Origin: Symbiodinium natans
Lineage: Eukaryota > Sar > Dinophyceae > Suessiales > Symbiodiniaceae
NCBI GenBank assembly: GCA_905221605.1
Contig: CAJNDS010002079.1
Span: 690,001 to 754,000, forward strand
Direction: 5' to 3'
Length of the DNA stretch: 64,000 bases
This document shows positions 12,216 to 25,761 of this stretch, in pieces. Position 1 is the stretch's first letter. Each line of letters starts with the position of its first letter. Position numbers and translations under genes: made by a program. A model generated the notes under the pieces. The model was not told the DNA's origin and searched no databases. It worked only from the letters and a program-made list of their open reading frames with translations.

Positions 12216-14283
12216 ACACACACACCACACACACACACACACCATCGAAAGCAAAATCCTAACTCAGGGTTAGGGGTTGAAGGCCATCTAAACCCAAGAA
12301 CCCTACCAAGCAGAACCCCATCCCTACGCCAAAACCCTAAACCCTAACCCTAAACCCTAACCCTAAAACCCTAAAACCCTAAACCCTAAACCCTAAACCC
12401 TAACCCTAACATACTGATGCTGACTCCGTAGTGCCAGCCATGGCCAGGTGCCACCGCTCTTCAGACTTGAACTCTTAACGACCTAGAGCCCTAAAGCCCT
12501 AACCCTAACCCTACTTGCCCGAGATCCCTACCATGCCTAAGCCCCTGTTGTAATAAGAACCCCCCCCCCCCCCCCGGCCCCCCCCCCCGTATGCAAAAGG
12601 GCAAAGAAACCCAACGATTAAGGTGCTTCGCCCGTTGCTCTCGGCACCACCTGCCCTCCCCCCCCACTGCCTCCCTAGCCCGTCCCAAAACAAGGCCCAA
12701 GTTCTTCGCTTCGGGTTTAGGGTTTAGGGATTAGCGTTTAGGGTTTCGCGTTAGTTCTTTAAGGTGACTGGGGGGGTGATGGGGGGCGGGGGGGGGGGGG
12801 GGTGGGCGAGTAGGTCTTGAACTCCTAAGCTCTACCTATGCCAAACCATGAAGCCATGGACAACTTGACAAGGCAATCGCAACCCGAAGCCCTGAACCTG
12901 TCAGATCTTAAGCCCTAAATCCCTATGATCCGAAGCCCGTAGTGCCCTCAAACCCTGAATCCCTGAGATCGTCCGAAGATCCTAAACCCTCAAAGCCATA
13001 AGCCCTAAACCCTAAAACTACACCCCCTAAACCCTAAACCCTAAAGCCCAAAGCCCTAAACCCCAAAGCCCTAGCCCTAAACCCTAAACCCCTAAACGCC
13101 AAACCCTTGTCAGTTTTTTCTTGCGGTTCACGGCTCCTTCTCGAAGCCTAGGGTGCTTTGAGCGTCGTCGCCAAGGGTCTAAGGTTTAGGGTTGAAGGGT
13201 TTTGGGTTTAGGGTTTAGGGTTTCGCCTCAGGTTTAGGGTTGAGGGGTGAAGGGTTTATAGGGTTTAGGGGTAGACATAGGGAGGTCAAGGCAGATGCTG
13301 CCAGGCTACTTTGCTCTGACACCCTGGAGCCCTAACTTAGTAGCTGAGTAAACCCTAAACCCTAAACCTCAAACCTCTAACCTTTAGGGGTATATACATA
13401 CAACCTACCAGAATTGAAGGTTAGCCTTTCTTGGCCCAGGGTGCTCAGCAACCAGGTTAGTTCAGCCTGTAACCCTAAAGCCGAAAAGTACAGCTTAAAC
13501 CTCCAGAACCTCGACTTCACCCAAGAAACTCTAAGCCCTCAGCAGGCTCTACGAGAAGGCGGGGCTCGATCCTCGCAAGGTGCCACCCTAGGGGTGATGT
13601 GAAGGCCTTTAGGACTTTCAGGGGTTCATGAGTGTTTTTTTTTTGGGGGGGGGGGTACTATGTGAAGGCGTTGAAGACTTTCACGGCTTTCAGGGGCTCA
13701 GAACTTTTTTTTGGGGGGAGGGGCGGGAGTATTGGTTTTTTGCAAGGTGGTTAGTCTTTGCTGTTAAAGGGGGTCTGGGGCTCAGGGGCTTCCGGGGCTA
13801 AGGTCTTGGAATGCCACATTTCGGCTGTGCCGTACCCTACACCTACCTTACACCCCAAAGGCATTCAAGGATACTTGAGGCCTAAACCTTAAACCCTAAA
13901 CCCTAAACCCTAAACCCTAAACCCTCGCTGCAGGCTTCTCTGGGAGCCCCTCGAGCTCGGAAACACAACAGCCTCCACGGTCCAAACATTGGGCGTAGGG
14001 GGTGCTGAGGGATGTAGGTCTTTCGGGTTTGTGGGTTTAGGGTTTCAGGGACATCCCTCTACGCCAAACTCTGTACTCAAAGCCCTACAAAGCTCTAAAC
14101 CCCTGAGGTTTAGGGTTAGGGTTTAGGGTTTCGGGTTTGGGGTTTAGGGTTTAGGGTTTGGGGTTGACGGCTGCCAGGGTTTTGGGTGGCGCCCTGCAGG
14201 TCATAGGGATCACTTGCCTGGACACGGTCCGGGCGAACAAGTTCGTCCATGAGGCCAGACAGGAGGGTAAGGATCTAAGTTTT

Positions 14284-14314
<31 letters not shown>

Positions 14315-17300
14315 GGGTTGTGAGGGGGGGTTTGGGTTTAGGCTATGATTTAGCTTCTTTTTTTTTGCAGGGGGGGGTGGTGGGGGGGGGGGGGGTGGGG
14401 GAGTTTTTGGGTTAGCGTTTAGAGCGTAGGGCTTGGGGTTCAGGCGGCCTTTTCGTTGCGGGGGTGGAGCGGGAGGGGGGTAAAGAATCCTTGGTTGCTG
14501 GGCATCCAAGGAGATGGTCGAGCTGAGCCCCCAAGTCCCTAGACCCTAAACCCTAAACCCTAAACCCTAGAGCCGACAAGCAAATGTTATTGGGCTCGCT
14601 GACTTCGCATCACTGCGAGCTGTAAGGCTTAGACTCAAGATGTGAGTGGGTTGAGGGCTCAGGGTTAGGGTTTAGGGTTTAGGGTTCAGGGTTCAGGGTT
14701 CAGGGTTCAGGGTTCAGGGTTCAGGGTTCAGGGTGCAGGGTCCTTTAAGCCACCTCATAAAAAGCCCAAGCGCATTAGCCCTGTTTCAGGCCACCGACGT
14801 CCCAATCGAGAACGTCAATGTCGGGAACCTACAGAACTGCGGTTTCGGGTTTAGGGTTTAGGGATTGCAGGGTTGCAGCGTCTAGGCGCCTTCGTTTAGA
14901 GTTTAGGGTTTTGTAAGATCTCAAGCGGGAGCAAACAGAAGCCAGTACTGTCCCCTCAAAATCTCCATATTCTAATGTCAACTTCCCAGAGTAACCATTG
15001 TAAAACCCCAAACACCCTAAACACCTGGGGCTGTTTAAGTGTCGAGGGCAATGCTGTTCTGGCATAGGGGGAGTTTATGCTGCGGCCTCCTGTGCCCTTT
15101 TAGACCCCAACTACAACCCCTCCACTGTAAAACCCCAAGCCCTAAACCCTAAACCCTCAACCCTCAACCCGAAACCCTAAACCCTAAACCCTAAACCCTA
15201 AACCCCGACTCAAACAGCCCCCGGAACGCTTGCACTTTAGGGTATGGTTTAGGGTTTAGGGTTTAGGGTTTAGGGTTTAGGGTTTAGGGTTTAGGGTTTA
15301 GGGTTTAGGGTTTACGGGTTAGGGTTTAGGGTTTAGGGTTTAGGGTTTAGGGTTTAGGGTTTAGGGTTTAGGGTTTAGGGTTTAGGGTTTAGGGTTTAGG
15401 GTTTAGGGTTTAGGACTGTAACTTTAGATCCTTAGCCTTTTTGGGGTGTGTTGGGTTTCTTACTAAGGCAGCTAAAAGTTTAATCTTTAGCTACCCTCCT
15501 AAGTGCAGCCAAGTTAAGTGAGGCCTACCTTGGGGGACTGCATAAACCCTAAAAAGGGTTTGTGGTCCATGTACCTTAGTAGGGATTAGGATTTAAGGCT
15601 TTAAGAGAGGCCTACCTTACGGGACTACATGAACCCCGAAAGGGCTTGGGGTCCACATACCTCAAGAGGGATGAAAACAGGATAGGGTATGTGAACCCAA
15701 CTGAATTGAACTCATTTGGCCCAAGGTAGGGTTTGGGGTTTAAGAGGCTTAGGGTTTAGGGTTCAGGGTTTACGAGGTTTACGGTTTAAACGTTGAAGAG
15801 GTTTTATGTTTAGGGTTTAACAGGTTTAAGTTTCAGGGCTTAAGAGGTTTGGAGTTTAGGAGGGCCCTATAGGTCCTAGACACAAACTTCACGAAGCCAA
15901 AGTCTATGAAACCCTAGGGTTTAGGGTATGAGGCCCCGCAAGCCCGGTAGCAACCTCCCGTTAAACGCTCAACCCTACACCCTAGAGCCCTTAGCCCTAA
16001 ACCTAACCCCGAAACCCTAAACCCTAAACCATACCCTAAACCTCATGAACCTTTGATAGTAGCATTGTCGTATGGTCCCTATATAAGGATACCACGAAAA
16101 ACCCTCCCCCCCCCCTGCCCCCCCGCAAAGCCCTATTGTAATTGTCAAGGCCCCTACGCCCTCCAAACCTAAACCCTCAACCCTAAACCTTAAACCCCCA
16201 AACCCCGAGACCCTTAGCCCTGAACCCTCAACCCTCAACCCTATAAACCCGAAGGCCCCAAACCCTTAGCCCTAAACCCTAAACCCTAAACCCTACACCC
16301 TAAACCCTAAACCCTAAACCCTAAACCCTAAACCCTAAACCCTAAACCCTAAACCCTAAACCCTAAACCCTAAACCCTAAACCCTAAACCCTAAACCCTA
16401 AACCCTAAACCCTAAACCCTAAAACATAAACCCTAAACCCTAAACCCTAAACCCTAAACCCTAAACCCTAAACCCTAAACCCAAAACCCTAAACCCAAAC
16501 CCCTAAACCCTAAACCCTAAACCCTAAACCCTAAACCCTAAACCCTAAACCCTAAACCCGCCCGCCACCCCTCTCCTTCTGTGGGTAGGCGGGCGCGTCG
16601 AGCGCCAGCGAGACCATGGCAGGCTCTGCTGAGCTGCAGAGTCCCAGGGGCCTGGCCCGAAAATTGGACAAAAACAAATGGCCCAGGCTGAACCCGAAAA
16701 AGGGCCCGTGGTCCAGCAAAGAAGGCCGCAAGTCGGGAGGCCTCCAGGGGGGCTAGGGGGCCCCAGGCCAGGGTTGGGGCGGCCATCCCAAACCAAAGTG
16801 TCGGGTTGAGGTTTTTTTTTTTAACAGTCACTGAGCTGGGAGGCCCCTGAGAAGCCCCTTAAAAGTCTGAAAAGGTTTGGAAAAGTGAGATGCCTGGAGG
16901 TTCGGGGAGGTGGGAGGCCCCTAGGGCCCGTGGAGAGGCCCAAGTGGGAAGCCCCTGCCACAGCTGAAGGCTTCATTGATGTCCTTGACAAGGCAGGTCT
17001 GACGCCATGTAGCCTGAAAAAACAATGAGAAAGCCCTCCGGCCGAAGACACCCCCCAATGCAAACGCTGATTTGGCTCTTGCAAGGTTCTAGATCTTTCT
17101 AGCAAAGGGTTTGTCGCCATGCAGCCCCTACGCTTGGGCATAAAGAAGAAAAACAATGAGAAGGCCCTCCGGCCGAAGACACCCCCCCAACGCAAACGCT
17201 GATTTGGCTCTGGTGAGCTTCTAGACATGACTTTCACAAAGCCTGTTTATAGTAACACCCTGAAATCCCGACGTCGAGAATAGAAACAATGAGAAGGCCT

Positions 17301-20300
17301 CCGGCCGAAGACACCCCCCAACGCAAACGCTGATTTGGCTCTGGTGAGCTTCTAGACATGACTTTCACAAAGCCTGTTTATAGTAACACCATGACATCCC
17401 GACGTCGAGAATAGAAACAATGAGAAGGCCCTCCGGCCGAAGACACCCCCCAACGCAAACGCTGATTTGGCTCTGGTGAGCTTCTAGACATGACTTTCAC
17501 AAAGCCTGTTTATAGTAACACCATGACATCCCGACGTCGAGAATAGAAACGATGAGAAGGCCCTCCCCCCCCCAACGTTAATTTGGCTCTCGCAAGCTTC
17601 TAGACATGACTTTCACAAGCCGTGTTTATAGCAACAAGCCTGAATGCAGAAGCTTAGATGTTAGAATCGCAGCGTTTTGAAATCGCCGCGTTTGGGGAAA
17701 GACCGAATCGCGCGATTTGAATGGGTATGTATAAGGGTTGAGAAAGAGGCTTCAAGGAGAACTTGAAGGGGGAAGCTAAATGATTTTTCTGGGTTTATTA
17801 AAGATCTTTCGAGCAGCTCCGTTGCTTAAACCTCTCGTAATTTCCCTACCCTCGACTCCGGTTTAAGGTTGAGGGTTGAGGGTTTAGGGTTTAGAGTTTA
17901 GGATTGAGGGTTGAGGGTCGAGGGTGGAGGGTTGAGGGTTGAGGGTTATTTGGTGCTCGACCCCCCCCCCACCCTTCAGAAGAACCAGGTTCTAAACACT
18001 TATCCTAAGTCTTAAACCCATAAACCTTGAAGGGAAAACATCAGAAATGATTTTTGCCAGGGCCTGCAAAAATCATTTCGTGCTCACCCCCCACCCCACC
18101 CCCACATCAGAAGGACCAGATTCGGTACAAACCAAAAAAACACACAGTGCTCTCGGAAGTAAGTCGTTGAACATGGTACTTTTCTGGATAGATTCCTCAA
18201 CCTGGCTGTTCATACATGGAAAAGCCTAGCTTAGAGCCTAGAGCCTAGATTCTCAAGGCTAAACTCTCAATCCTAGCCCCTAAACCCAAAACCGTGCAAA
18301 AAAAAAAACACCCAGCTCGAACATAAATGGTACTGCCACAACGAAGACACAAGTGCCATGGATGGAGCCCTGTAAAACCTAAAGCCGACACTCCTACATG
18401 GTCGTGAAACTCAAAAGAAACAAAATCCTGCATCTCAACGGGCTCAGCTTCGGCAGGCCTGAAGACTGTCACACGTCGCGGAAGACAGAAACCTGGAATC
18501 TGAATTGTGCTTGGATCGCTTCAAATCGCCAACAAATCGCTGCAAATCGTAGGGCAACTTGGATCTCAAAGGACCATGCCCACAAGTTTGCTAAGAAACC
18601 CTCATCTTAAGGCCTGTTAGCCCTAAACCCAAAAACCTTGAAGGGAAAACATCAGAAATGATTTTTGCCAGGGCCTGCAAAAATCATTTCGTGCTCACCC
18701 CCCCCCCCCAACCCCACCCCCACATCAGAAGGACCAGATTCGGTACAAACCAAACAAGCACACAGTGCTCTCGGAAATAAGTCGTTGAACATGGTACTTT
18801 TCTAGATAAAATCCTCAACCTGATTGTTTCATACATTGAAAAGCCTAGTTTGGGTTGTGCGAGAGGGTGTTTAGCTTCCCTAAACTCTAAACTCTTACTC
18901 AAAAATGCATGAAAGAAAATCTGTACTTCGCTACGTGCGAGTTTCGAGACCAATGAGGGCCTTCGAATGGCTCCGTAAACTGAATTTCCAAACAACTGAA
19001 GGCTTTCCAGCACCTCTCTGAATCGAAGTTTCCGGTTATTCAAGGCTTCCTAAAAGCGCCCCTGAACTTGAACTTCTGAAATCGTGAAAAAGTCCTTGGG
19101 CCCAAGCTGGCTAAATGATTTTTCCCAAACCCGCAAAAATCATTGAACCCACTTCTCACGAGTGCTTCTTGAAAGCAGCACAAGCTGCGATTTGGCATTG
19201 GAAACCCGAATCGCGCGATTTGCGTTTCCAACGGTTGAATACGACCAAATAAGAAGCGATTTGGGCCTGCGTGTTTAAATCGCAGCGATTTGATTCCGCG
19301 ATTTCATCTTCTAAGTGCAGAAGTGTTTGGATGTGGGCTGGCTTTGGTTTGGCTGGCTCTGGTTTGGTTCGTTTTGAGTAGTGTTTGGGTGGTCTTGGGG
19401 TGGGCATGTCTGCACACACGTGTGTTCAGCTGAACAATGCTAAACCCTAAACCCTAAACCCTAAACCCTAAACCCTAAACCCTAAACCCTAAACCCTAAA
19501 CCCTAAACCCTAAACCCTAAACCCTAAACCCTAAACCCTAAACCCTAAACCCTAACCTAAACCCTAAACCCTAAACCCTAAACCCTAAACCCTAAACCCT
19601 AAACCCTAAACCCTAAACCCTAAACCCTAAACCCTAAACCCTAAACCCTACACCATAAACCCTAAACCCTAAACCCTAAACCCTAAACCCTAAACCCTAA
19701 ACCCTAAACCCTAAACCCTAAACCCTAAACCCTAAACCCTAAACCCTAAACCTAACCCTAAACCCTAAACCCTAAACCCTAAACCCTAAACCCTAAACCC
19801 TAAACCCTAAACCCTAACCCTAAACCCTAAACCCTAAACCCTAAACCCTAATCCCTAATCCCTAAACCCTAAACCCTAAACCCTAAACCCTGCACTGAAA
19901 AGTCTAAGGTTCCTGTAGTCGGTGGCTACTCTGGCTCCCTCTCGGGTCCCTCTGCGGTACCCCTTTTTTCCCAGGCGCGCGAGCGATGTTTGGTGTTTGG
20001 GGTATAGGGTTTTAGGGTTTAGGGTTTAGGGTTTGGGGTTTAGGGTTTAGGGTTTGGGGTTTAGGGTTTAGGGTTTGGGGTTTTCTGGGTTTAGGGTTTT
20101 AGGGTTTAGGGATTCGGGTTTGGGGCTTGGGGTTTGGGGCTTAAGGTTTAGGGTTGAGGGTTCAGGGTGTGGGGGGTTTATGGTAGGCTGGGCTTTTGCT
20201 GGGCTTCGGGATAGTCGTCAGGAGTTGGTCGCGGAGATCGGCAAGGCACACGTACAAGGCCTGAAGCCCGATGTCGAAGTCCAGGAGGTGGAGTCGACTA

Positions 20301-23300
20301 TCAAAAGCCTGGCGGGCTGCATGTACGCCAAGGCAGCAAAAGAAGCCTTGGAGAATATCTACGGGCCCGAATGCCGTGTTATGGCCACGAGGCAGTTGGC
20401 TGACATCCCGTTAGGATTCTACTCGGCCATCATCATGGGGCGGCTGTTCGGCCTGGACGTGCTGTCCGTGCGGGGTGCCCAATTAGACCTTATTCATTTT
20501 TAAGGGGGGGGGGGGGGGTTGTGTTTTTCTTGTTAAGGTGGGGGTCTGGTGGGGTCAGGATGTTAGGGTCTTTGTTGGGTTTCGGTCTTTTGGGACCGTT
20601 TAGGGGGTTTAGGGTTGTTACATGGTCGAAAGCAAGAGATGGGCACCCACATCAAATTCTTGGCCTGCTGGGGCATCGAGTTTGTGATTGGTGGTTTGTG
20701 GGCCTAGAGGCGAGGGTCTAGGGTTACTTGGAGGATTCATGCATTCTTGTTGGTGGGCTTGGTTTGCGATTTCATGTGCTCTTATCCCTAAACCCTAAAC
20801 CCCAAACCCTAAACCCTAAACCCCAAACCCTAAACCCTAAGCCTAATGGTGCCTTAAAGGGTTTCAGGGCTCCCAAAACGCATCGCAAATCGGAGGATGC
20901 CTCGGCCAAGTCGATGCCCGAGGCGATCGCGGCGCAAATGCTGAAGCGAGTTCAGGTGCAGGGGTTTAGGGTTTAGGGGTTAGCGGTTAGGGGTTGGTGG
21001 GTTAGGGTTTGGGGTTTAGGGCTTACGGGTTGGGGGGTTAGGGTTTCGGGTTCAGGGTTTGGGGTTTGGGGTTTAGTTGTTGTTTTTTGTTTTGGGTTTA
21101 GGCTTTGTGCTGTTGGGCTTTCGGGGGCAAGAAGCCTGACCTTCAACCCTGAACCCGAAGCCGCAATATCCCACTATGCAGCTTCAAGGTATGGTATATA
21201 CTTGGGCTCTAGAGCTACGATGTAAGATTCTCTTTAAGGCCCATGTATGGGGTCCATGTACCTATCTGGCAGTGTGGCAGGAACTTGGGCGCTCAGACAT
21301 GATGTTTGCAACCTCAAAAAGCCAAGGCACTTGTACTAACAAAGAGGTCTCATCCGGAGTGTCTGCATGCTTTTGTCCCCTTGTGTCATCAGTAGCACAG
21401 GTTCATGCAGAGTTCAGGGTTTGAAGGCTTCGGCTTCATGGTGCGCCGTTTGGGTCTTCGCGGACTGTGTAGTGAGTGGTGTGAGTCAGCGCACCTTAAG
21501 CCCTCCATCTTATAGACTCTAAGCCCTACTCAGAAACAGACGCCCTTGGACCCTACAACCAGAAAACCCGAGCTACCTAAACCCTAAGCCCTAAACCCTA
21601 AACCCTAAGCCCTAAGCCCTAAACCCTAAACCCTAGCCCTAAACCCTAAACCCTAGCCCTAAACCCTAAACCCTACAGACAATGAGCCCCCGAGAATGAG
21701 CCTCAGCTTTTCAGGACGCCGGCAATGAGGTCGTGGATGCAAAGAAAGGCCGGCTGGACCTCAAGTCGTCATTTCGGGAGGGTTTGGGGTTTAGGGTTTA
21801 GGGTTTAGGGTTTAGGGTTTAGGGTTTAGGGTTTAGGGTTTAGGGTTTAGGGTTTAGGGTTCAGGGTTCAGGGTTCAGGGTTCAGGGTTTAGGGTTTAGG
21901 GTTTAGGGTTAGTTGAGGGTTTTGTGGTGGCGCTTGAAGGCTTTAGTCTTGTGGGTTCTTCTACACTGGAGTTGAAACCTCCTAAACCTTAAGTAACTTC
22001 AGCCCTAAACCCATCGGAGCCCCAAAAGCCCTAAACCTTAGAACGAACCTAAACCCATCTAAACCCCAGTCCCTAAACCTTAAACCCTAAACCCATCCAA
22101 AATCATCTAAACCCCTCATCCCTAAACCTTATAACCCTCAACTCCCCAAACCCTGCTCCCTACACCCTAAACCCTAAAACCCCCAAACCCTAAACCTTAA
22201 ACCCTAAACCCTACACCCTAAACCCTAAACCCTAAACCCCCCCCCCCCCCCCCCCCCCCCTAACCCGAAGCTCCCCCCTTGGCTCCGGCAGGAAAGGGCA
22301 GCTCCACTCTCTCCATGGCGGGGTGGCCCAGAGGGTTGCTGGCTTGGTTGGTTTGAAGTTTAGGGTTTAGGGTTTAGGGCTTAGGGCTTAGGGTTTAGGG
22401 TTTAGGGCTTAGGGCTGAGTGTTTAGGGTTTAGGGTTTAGGGTATAGGGTTTAGGGTATAGGGTTTAGGGTTTAGGGTTTAGGGCTAGGGCTTCGGGGTA
22501 TTTAGGGTTCAGAGGGCCTAAGATTCAGGGCTTATAGGCCTCAGGGCTGATGGTTGTGTATGCCTCCTTAATCGTGGATGCTCCGGGTTTGGTGTTTGAC
22601 TGCGACAAGGAGTTCGAGACCCTAACCCTAAACCCTAAACCCTAAACCCTAAACCCTAAACCCTAAACCCTAAACCCTAAACCCTAAACCCTAAAACCCT
22701 AAACCGACTTCCCAGCAAGATGAAGACCCATGCTTTGGAAAGGGGAAGCGCGCAGGACGGAATATCTACGGTTGCACCTTTTTGGAGTCCATGTCTGAGC
22801 AGATGACACCAGGAGGCATAAACACTTAATGCTAGAGAACCTTATGCCTATACCCCAGGGCACTGTAGTTGCAAAAGTTGCACAGCAAGCCTGCTGAAGA
22901 TCCTTCTTCGGTTTTTGTGGTACCCGAAACCCTAAACCCTAAACCCTAAACCCTAAACCCTAAACCCTAAACCCTAAACCCTAAACCCTAAACCCTAAAC
23001 CCCAAACCTTTCTGCTGAAGGGCTTGGGGGGCATCCGCCTTCGACCAGTGCAGCTAGTTTTGGACTTTTTAGGGCTCCTGAAGCCTGAACCTTTCATTCT
23101 TCACGACAGGCACATGGAATCGGGGGTTTAGGGTTTAGGGTTTAGGGTTTAGGGTTTAGGGTTTAGGGTTTAGGGTTTAGGGTTTAGGGTTTAGGGTTTA
23201 GGGTGGATCCTGTTGGTGTTTGTAGAAAGCATGTCCTAGATCAACCGCCCGAAGCTCTAAGCCCTAAAGTCTAAACTCTAAACCCCATATATCCAAAGCC

Positions 23301-25726
23301 CCAAAACCCGAAACCCAAAACCCTATGCGCTCCTTATTCCAAGAGGCCCTACGCAAGCTAAACCCTAAACCCTTCACCCTACACCCTAAACCCTAAACGC
23401 TAGCCCTAAACCCTAAACCCTCAATCACCCCTCAACAAACCAGGCCTACGCCGCCGCCCGCTTCGCCCATGCGGTGCTCGCGGGCCGGGCGGGTGGGTCG
23501 CCGGGACCTCAGCTCTAGAGACCCCTTCAGAGGGTCTCAAAAAACTTTTGTTTGGAGGTTTAGGGTTTAGGGTTTAGGGTTTCGGGTTTAGGGTTTAGGG
23601 TTTCGGGTTTAGGGTTTAGGGTTTAGGGTTTAGGTTCCCCCGAAGCCCCTCGAATATCTTCTACCGCATCCGACATGATCTAAAGACTCGCCTCTGAAAG
23701 GCCCAAAAGTAGGAATGCACCATCCAGGCCTGTTTGGGGGCCATAGTTTGATAGTTTGGGTGGGGTGGGGTGGATCATGACTCATTCCGAAAGCCTAAAC
23801 CCCAAAACCCCGCCTTAAACCCTAAACCCCAAAACCCCGAAACCCTGCGCCGCAACTTACGGGAAGCCTGTGCCCCCGAGAATCGGGCTCCATGTCCAGG
23901 TGCGTCGAACCGGCGCTGGTCAAAACAGACGCTGAGATGCAGCACATGAGCCTCCTCAAGCCCTAAACCCCCTAAACTCCCTAACCTCCCTAACCTCCCT
24001 AAATCTCCTCAACCCTAAACTCCCTAAACCAACCTCCCTAAATTTCCTCAACCCTAAACTCCCCAAACTCCCCAAACTCACCCTTGAGCTCCCTAAAGTA
24101 CCAAAACCCTAGACCGCTTCAGCCCTCAGCCCTCAAGCCCCAATGACTGAGTAGCTGAATGAGTAGACTTTATGCTTTTTTGGGGATGAGGGAAGGAGGG
24201 CCCGATATATACCCTTTAAGGGATAATACAGGGCCCCTCATTCCCTCGTTCCAAGACTTCCGCAAGCCCTGCCGAGTTGAGGGTTCAGGGCTTAGGGGGT
24301 TTAGGGTTCAGGGTTTGGGGTTCAGGGTTTAGGGTGCACTCTGCTGGTTTTCCTGAGACCCTACTAACACCCTGACTTAAGTCCTTATGAATGACGCAAT
24401 ACAGAACTCAGAACATCTTCGACTTTTGCCCCGAATGAGACCCTGGGACCCTACCCTAGACCAACAGCCTCCCTTTCATGCTCCTCTGGGAACCATTCCT
24501 GACAGGAGCTCATGGGGCATCGGTGATCTCATGACACTTCTGGCCACATCCACTGCGAGCTCACGGTTAGTGGTCAGCATGGTGCAGGGCACCAAAAGTT
24601 GATTGCATCAGAGACATCCACTTGGGCCTGGGATGGCCGGGATGACAGGTGAAAGCCCTATTCCACAGAACCTGGCATGACTCTGATGGTTTTGGATCCA
24701 GATGCGGGGTGCAGTGATCAGTCGATTCTGGATTCGGGGGGCGTTACAGGGCTTGGGGTTTAGGGTTGAGGGCTTAGGGATTAGGTGATTAGGGTTCAGG
24801 GTTTGGGGTTCAGGGTTTAGGGCTCTAATTCCATGCCACCAGCTGTCCCTGGACTGCGGTCTTGAGGACTAAAGGTTCGGGTTCAGTATTTGGGAGTCAG
24901 GACGACTCCTTGAACCCTAGACACCAAACCCCAAACCCAAGCCCTAAACCGTAGGCCATAAACCTCGAAACCCCGAAACCCCGAAACCTTGACCCCCAAA
25001 CCCTACACCCTCTGTCCTGAACCCTAAACCTATCCCCAAACCCTAAACCCCGAAGCCTGAAACCCGAGCGTTTGCCCCGAACTGGGCAGAGTGTGAACCG
25101 CCTGTTGCCGTTGAGCTCGAGATCTAGGTTTCGGCTTCGGCATCTGATGGTTTCGGGTTTAGGGTTTAGGGTTTAGGGTTAGGGATTTAGGGCTGAGGGT
25201 CGTGAACCAAGTGATTGAGCGCAGAGGGTGTCGGCTAAACATGGCAATGCTCCTTTCCCTGAGGTGGAGCCTCAACGGAGCCGAAAATGGCTTCAAGCAA
25301 ACCCCCTCCCTGAGCCCAGGAAGCCCTCAGCCCAATTCGGAGTTGACGGGCTTAGGGTTTAGAGCGTGTAGGGTTCTAAGCCCTAAGTCCTTTTGTCTTG
25401 AAAAATCGTATACATATCCACAGCACTACGAAACCCCCTAAATCCTGTAAGACCCAAACCCTAGACTCTGACGCACGAATCTTGCACCAGATATCTGGCT
25501 CTGTGTCTCTCTTCACTTTGTTGACTCACTCACTCACCCACCCAATCACTCACTTACTCACTCGCTCTCTCTCTCTCTCTCTCCTCTCTCTCCTCTCTCT
25601 CCTCTCTCTCCTCTCTCCCTCTCTCCCTCTCTCCCTCTCTCCCTCTCTCCCTCTCTCCCTCTCTCCCTCTCTCCCTCTCCCCCTCTCTCCCTCTCTCCCT
25701 CTCTCCCTCTCCCTCCCTCTCTCTCC

Positions 25727-25761
<35 letters not shown>

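Larger units (their letters stand above)
14820..19908 (+). other. MDH intron 13, 5.1 kb: contents
   Basis: The largest intron of this gene. It holds telomeric arrays in both orientations (14846-, 15130-15210, 15245-15414, 16266-16558, 19440-19890), dispersed repeat B copy 2 (15413-15516), two hairpin elements (15525-15590, 15609-15672), a 132-bp satellite (17020-17640), a pair of about 210-bp duplicates (18027-18235, 18634-18850) and two coding-like islands (16616-16756, 16828-17030). Confidence 0.8.

Noticed and set aside
11262-12347. Long open frames of THRHTDTQ type and the reverse CVCLSVCL type (up to 361 codons)
   Set aside because: They are produced by the CACAGACA octamer repeat, which lacks stop codons in several frames on both strands.
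16538-17237. Minus-strand frames of 97 and 138 codons
   Set aside because: They are antisense to the satellite and to + strand islands, with no family features.
19440-19890. True chromosome end
   Set aside because: The array is internal, flanked by MDH-like exons, and both orientations occur throughout the window.
22753-22812. Fragment IYGCTFLES as an MDH exon
   Set aside because: It resembles the late MDH strand, but it lies between exons 18 and 19, which join directly (STLSM-AYAAARF).
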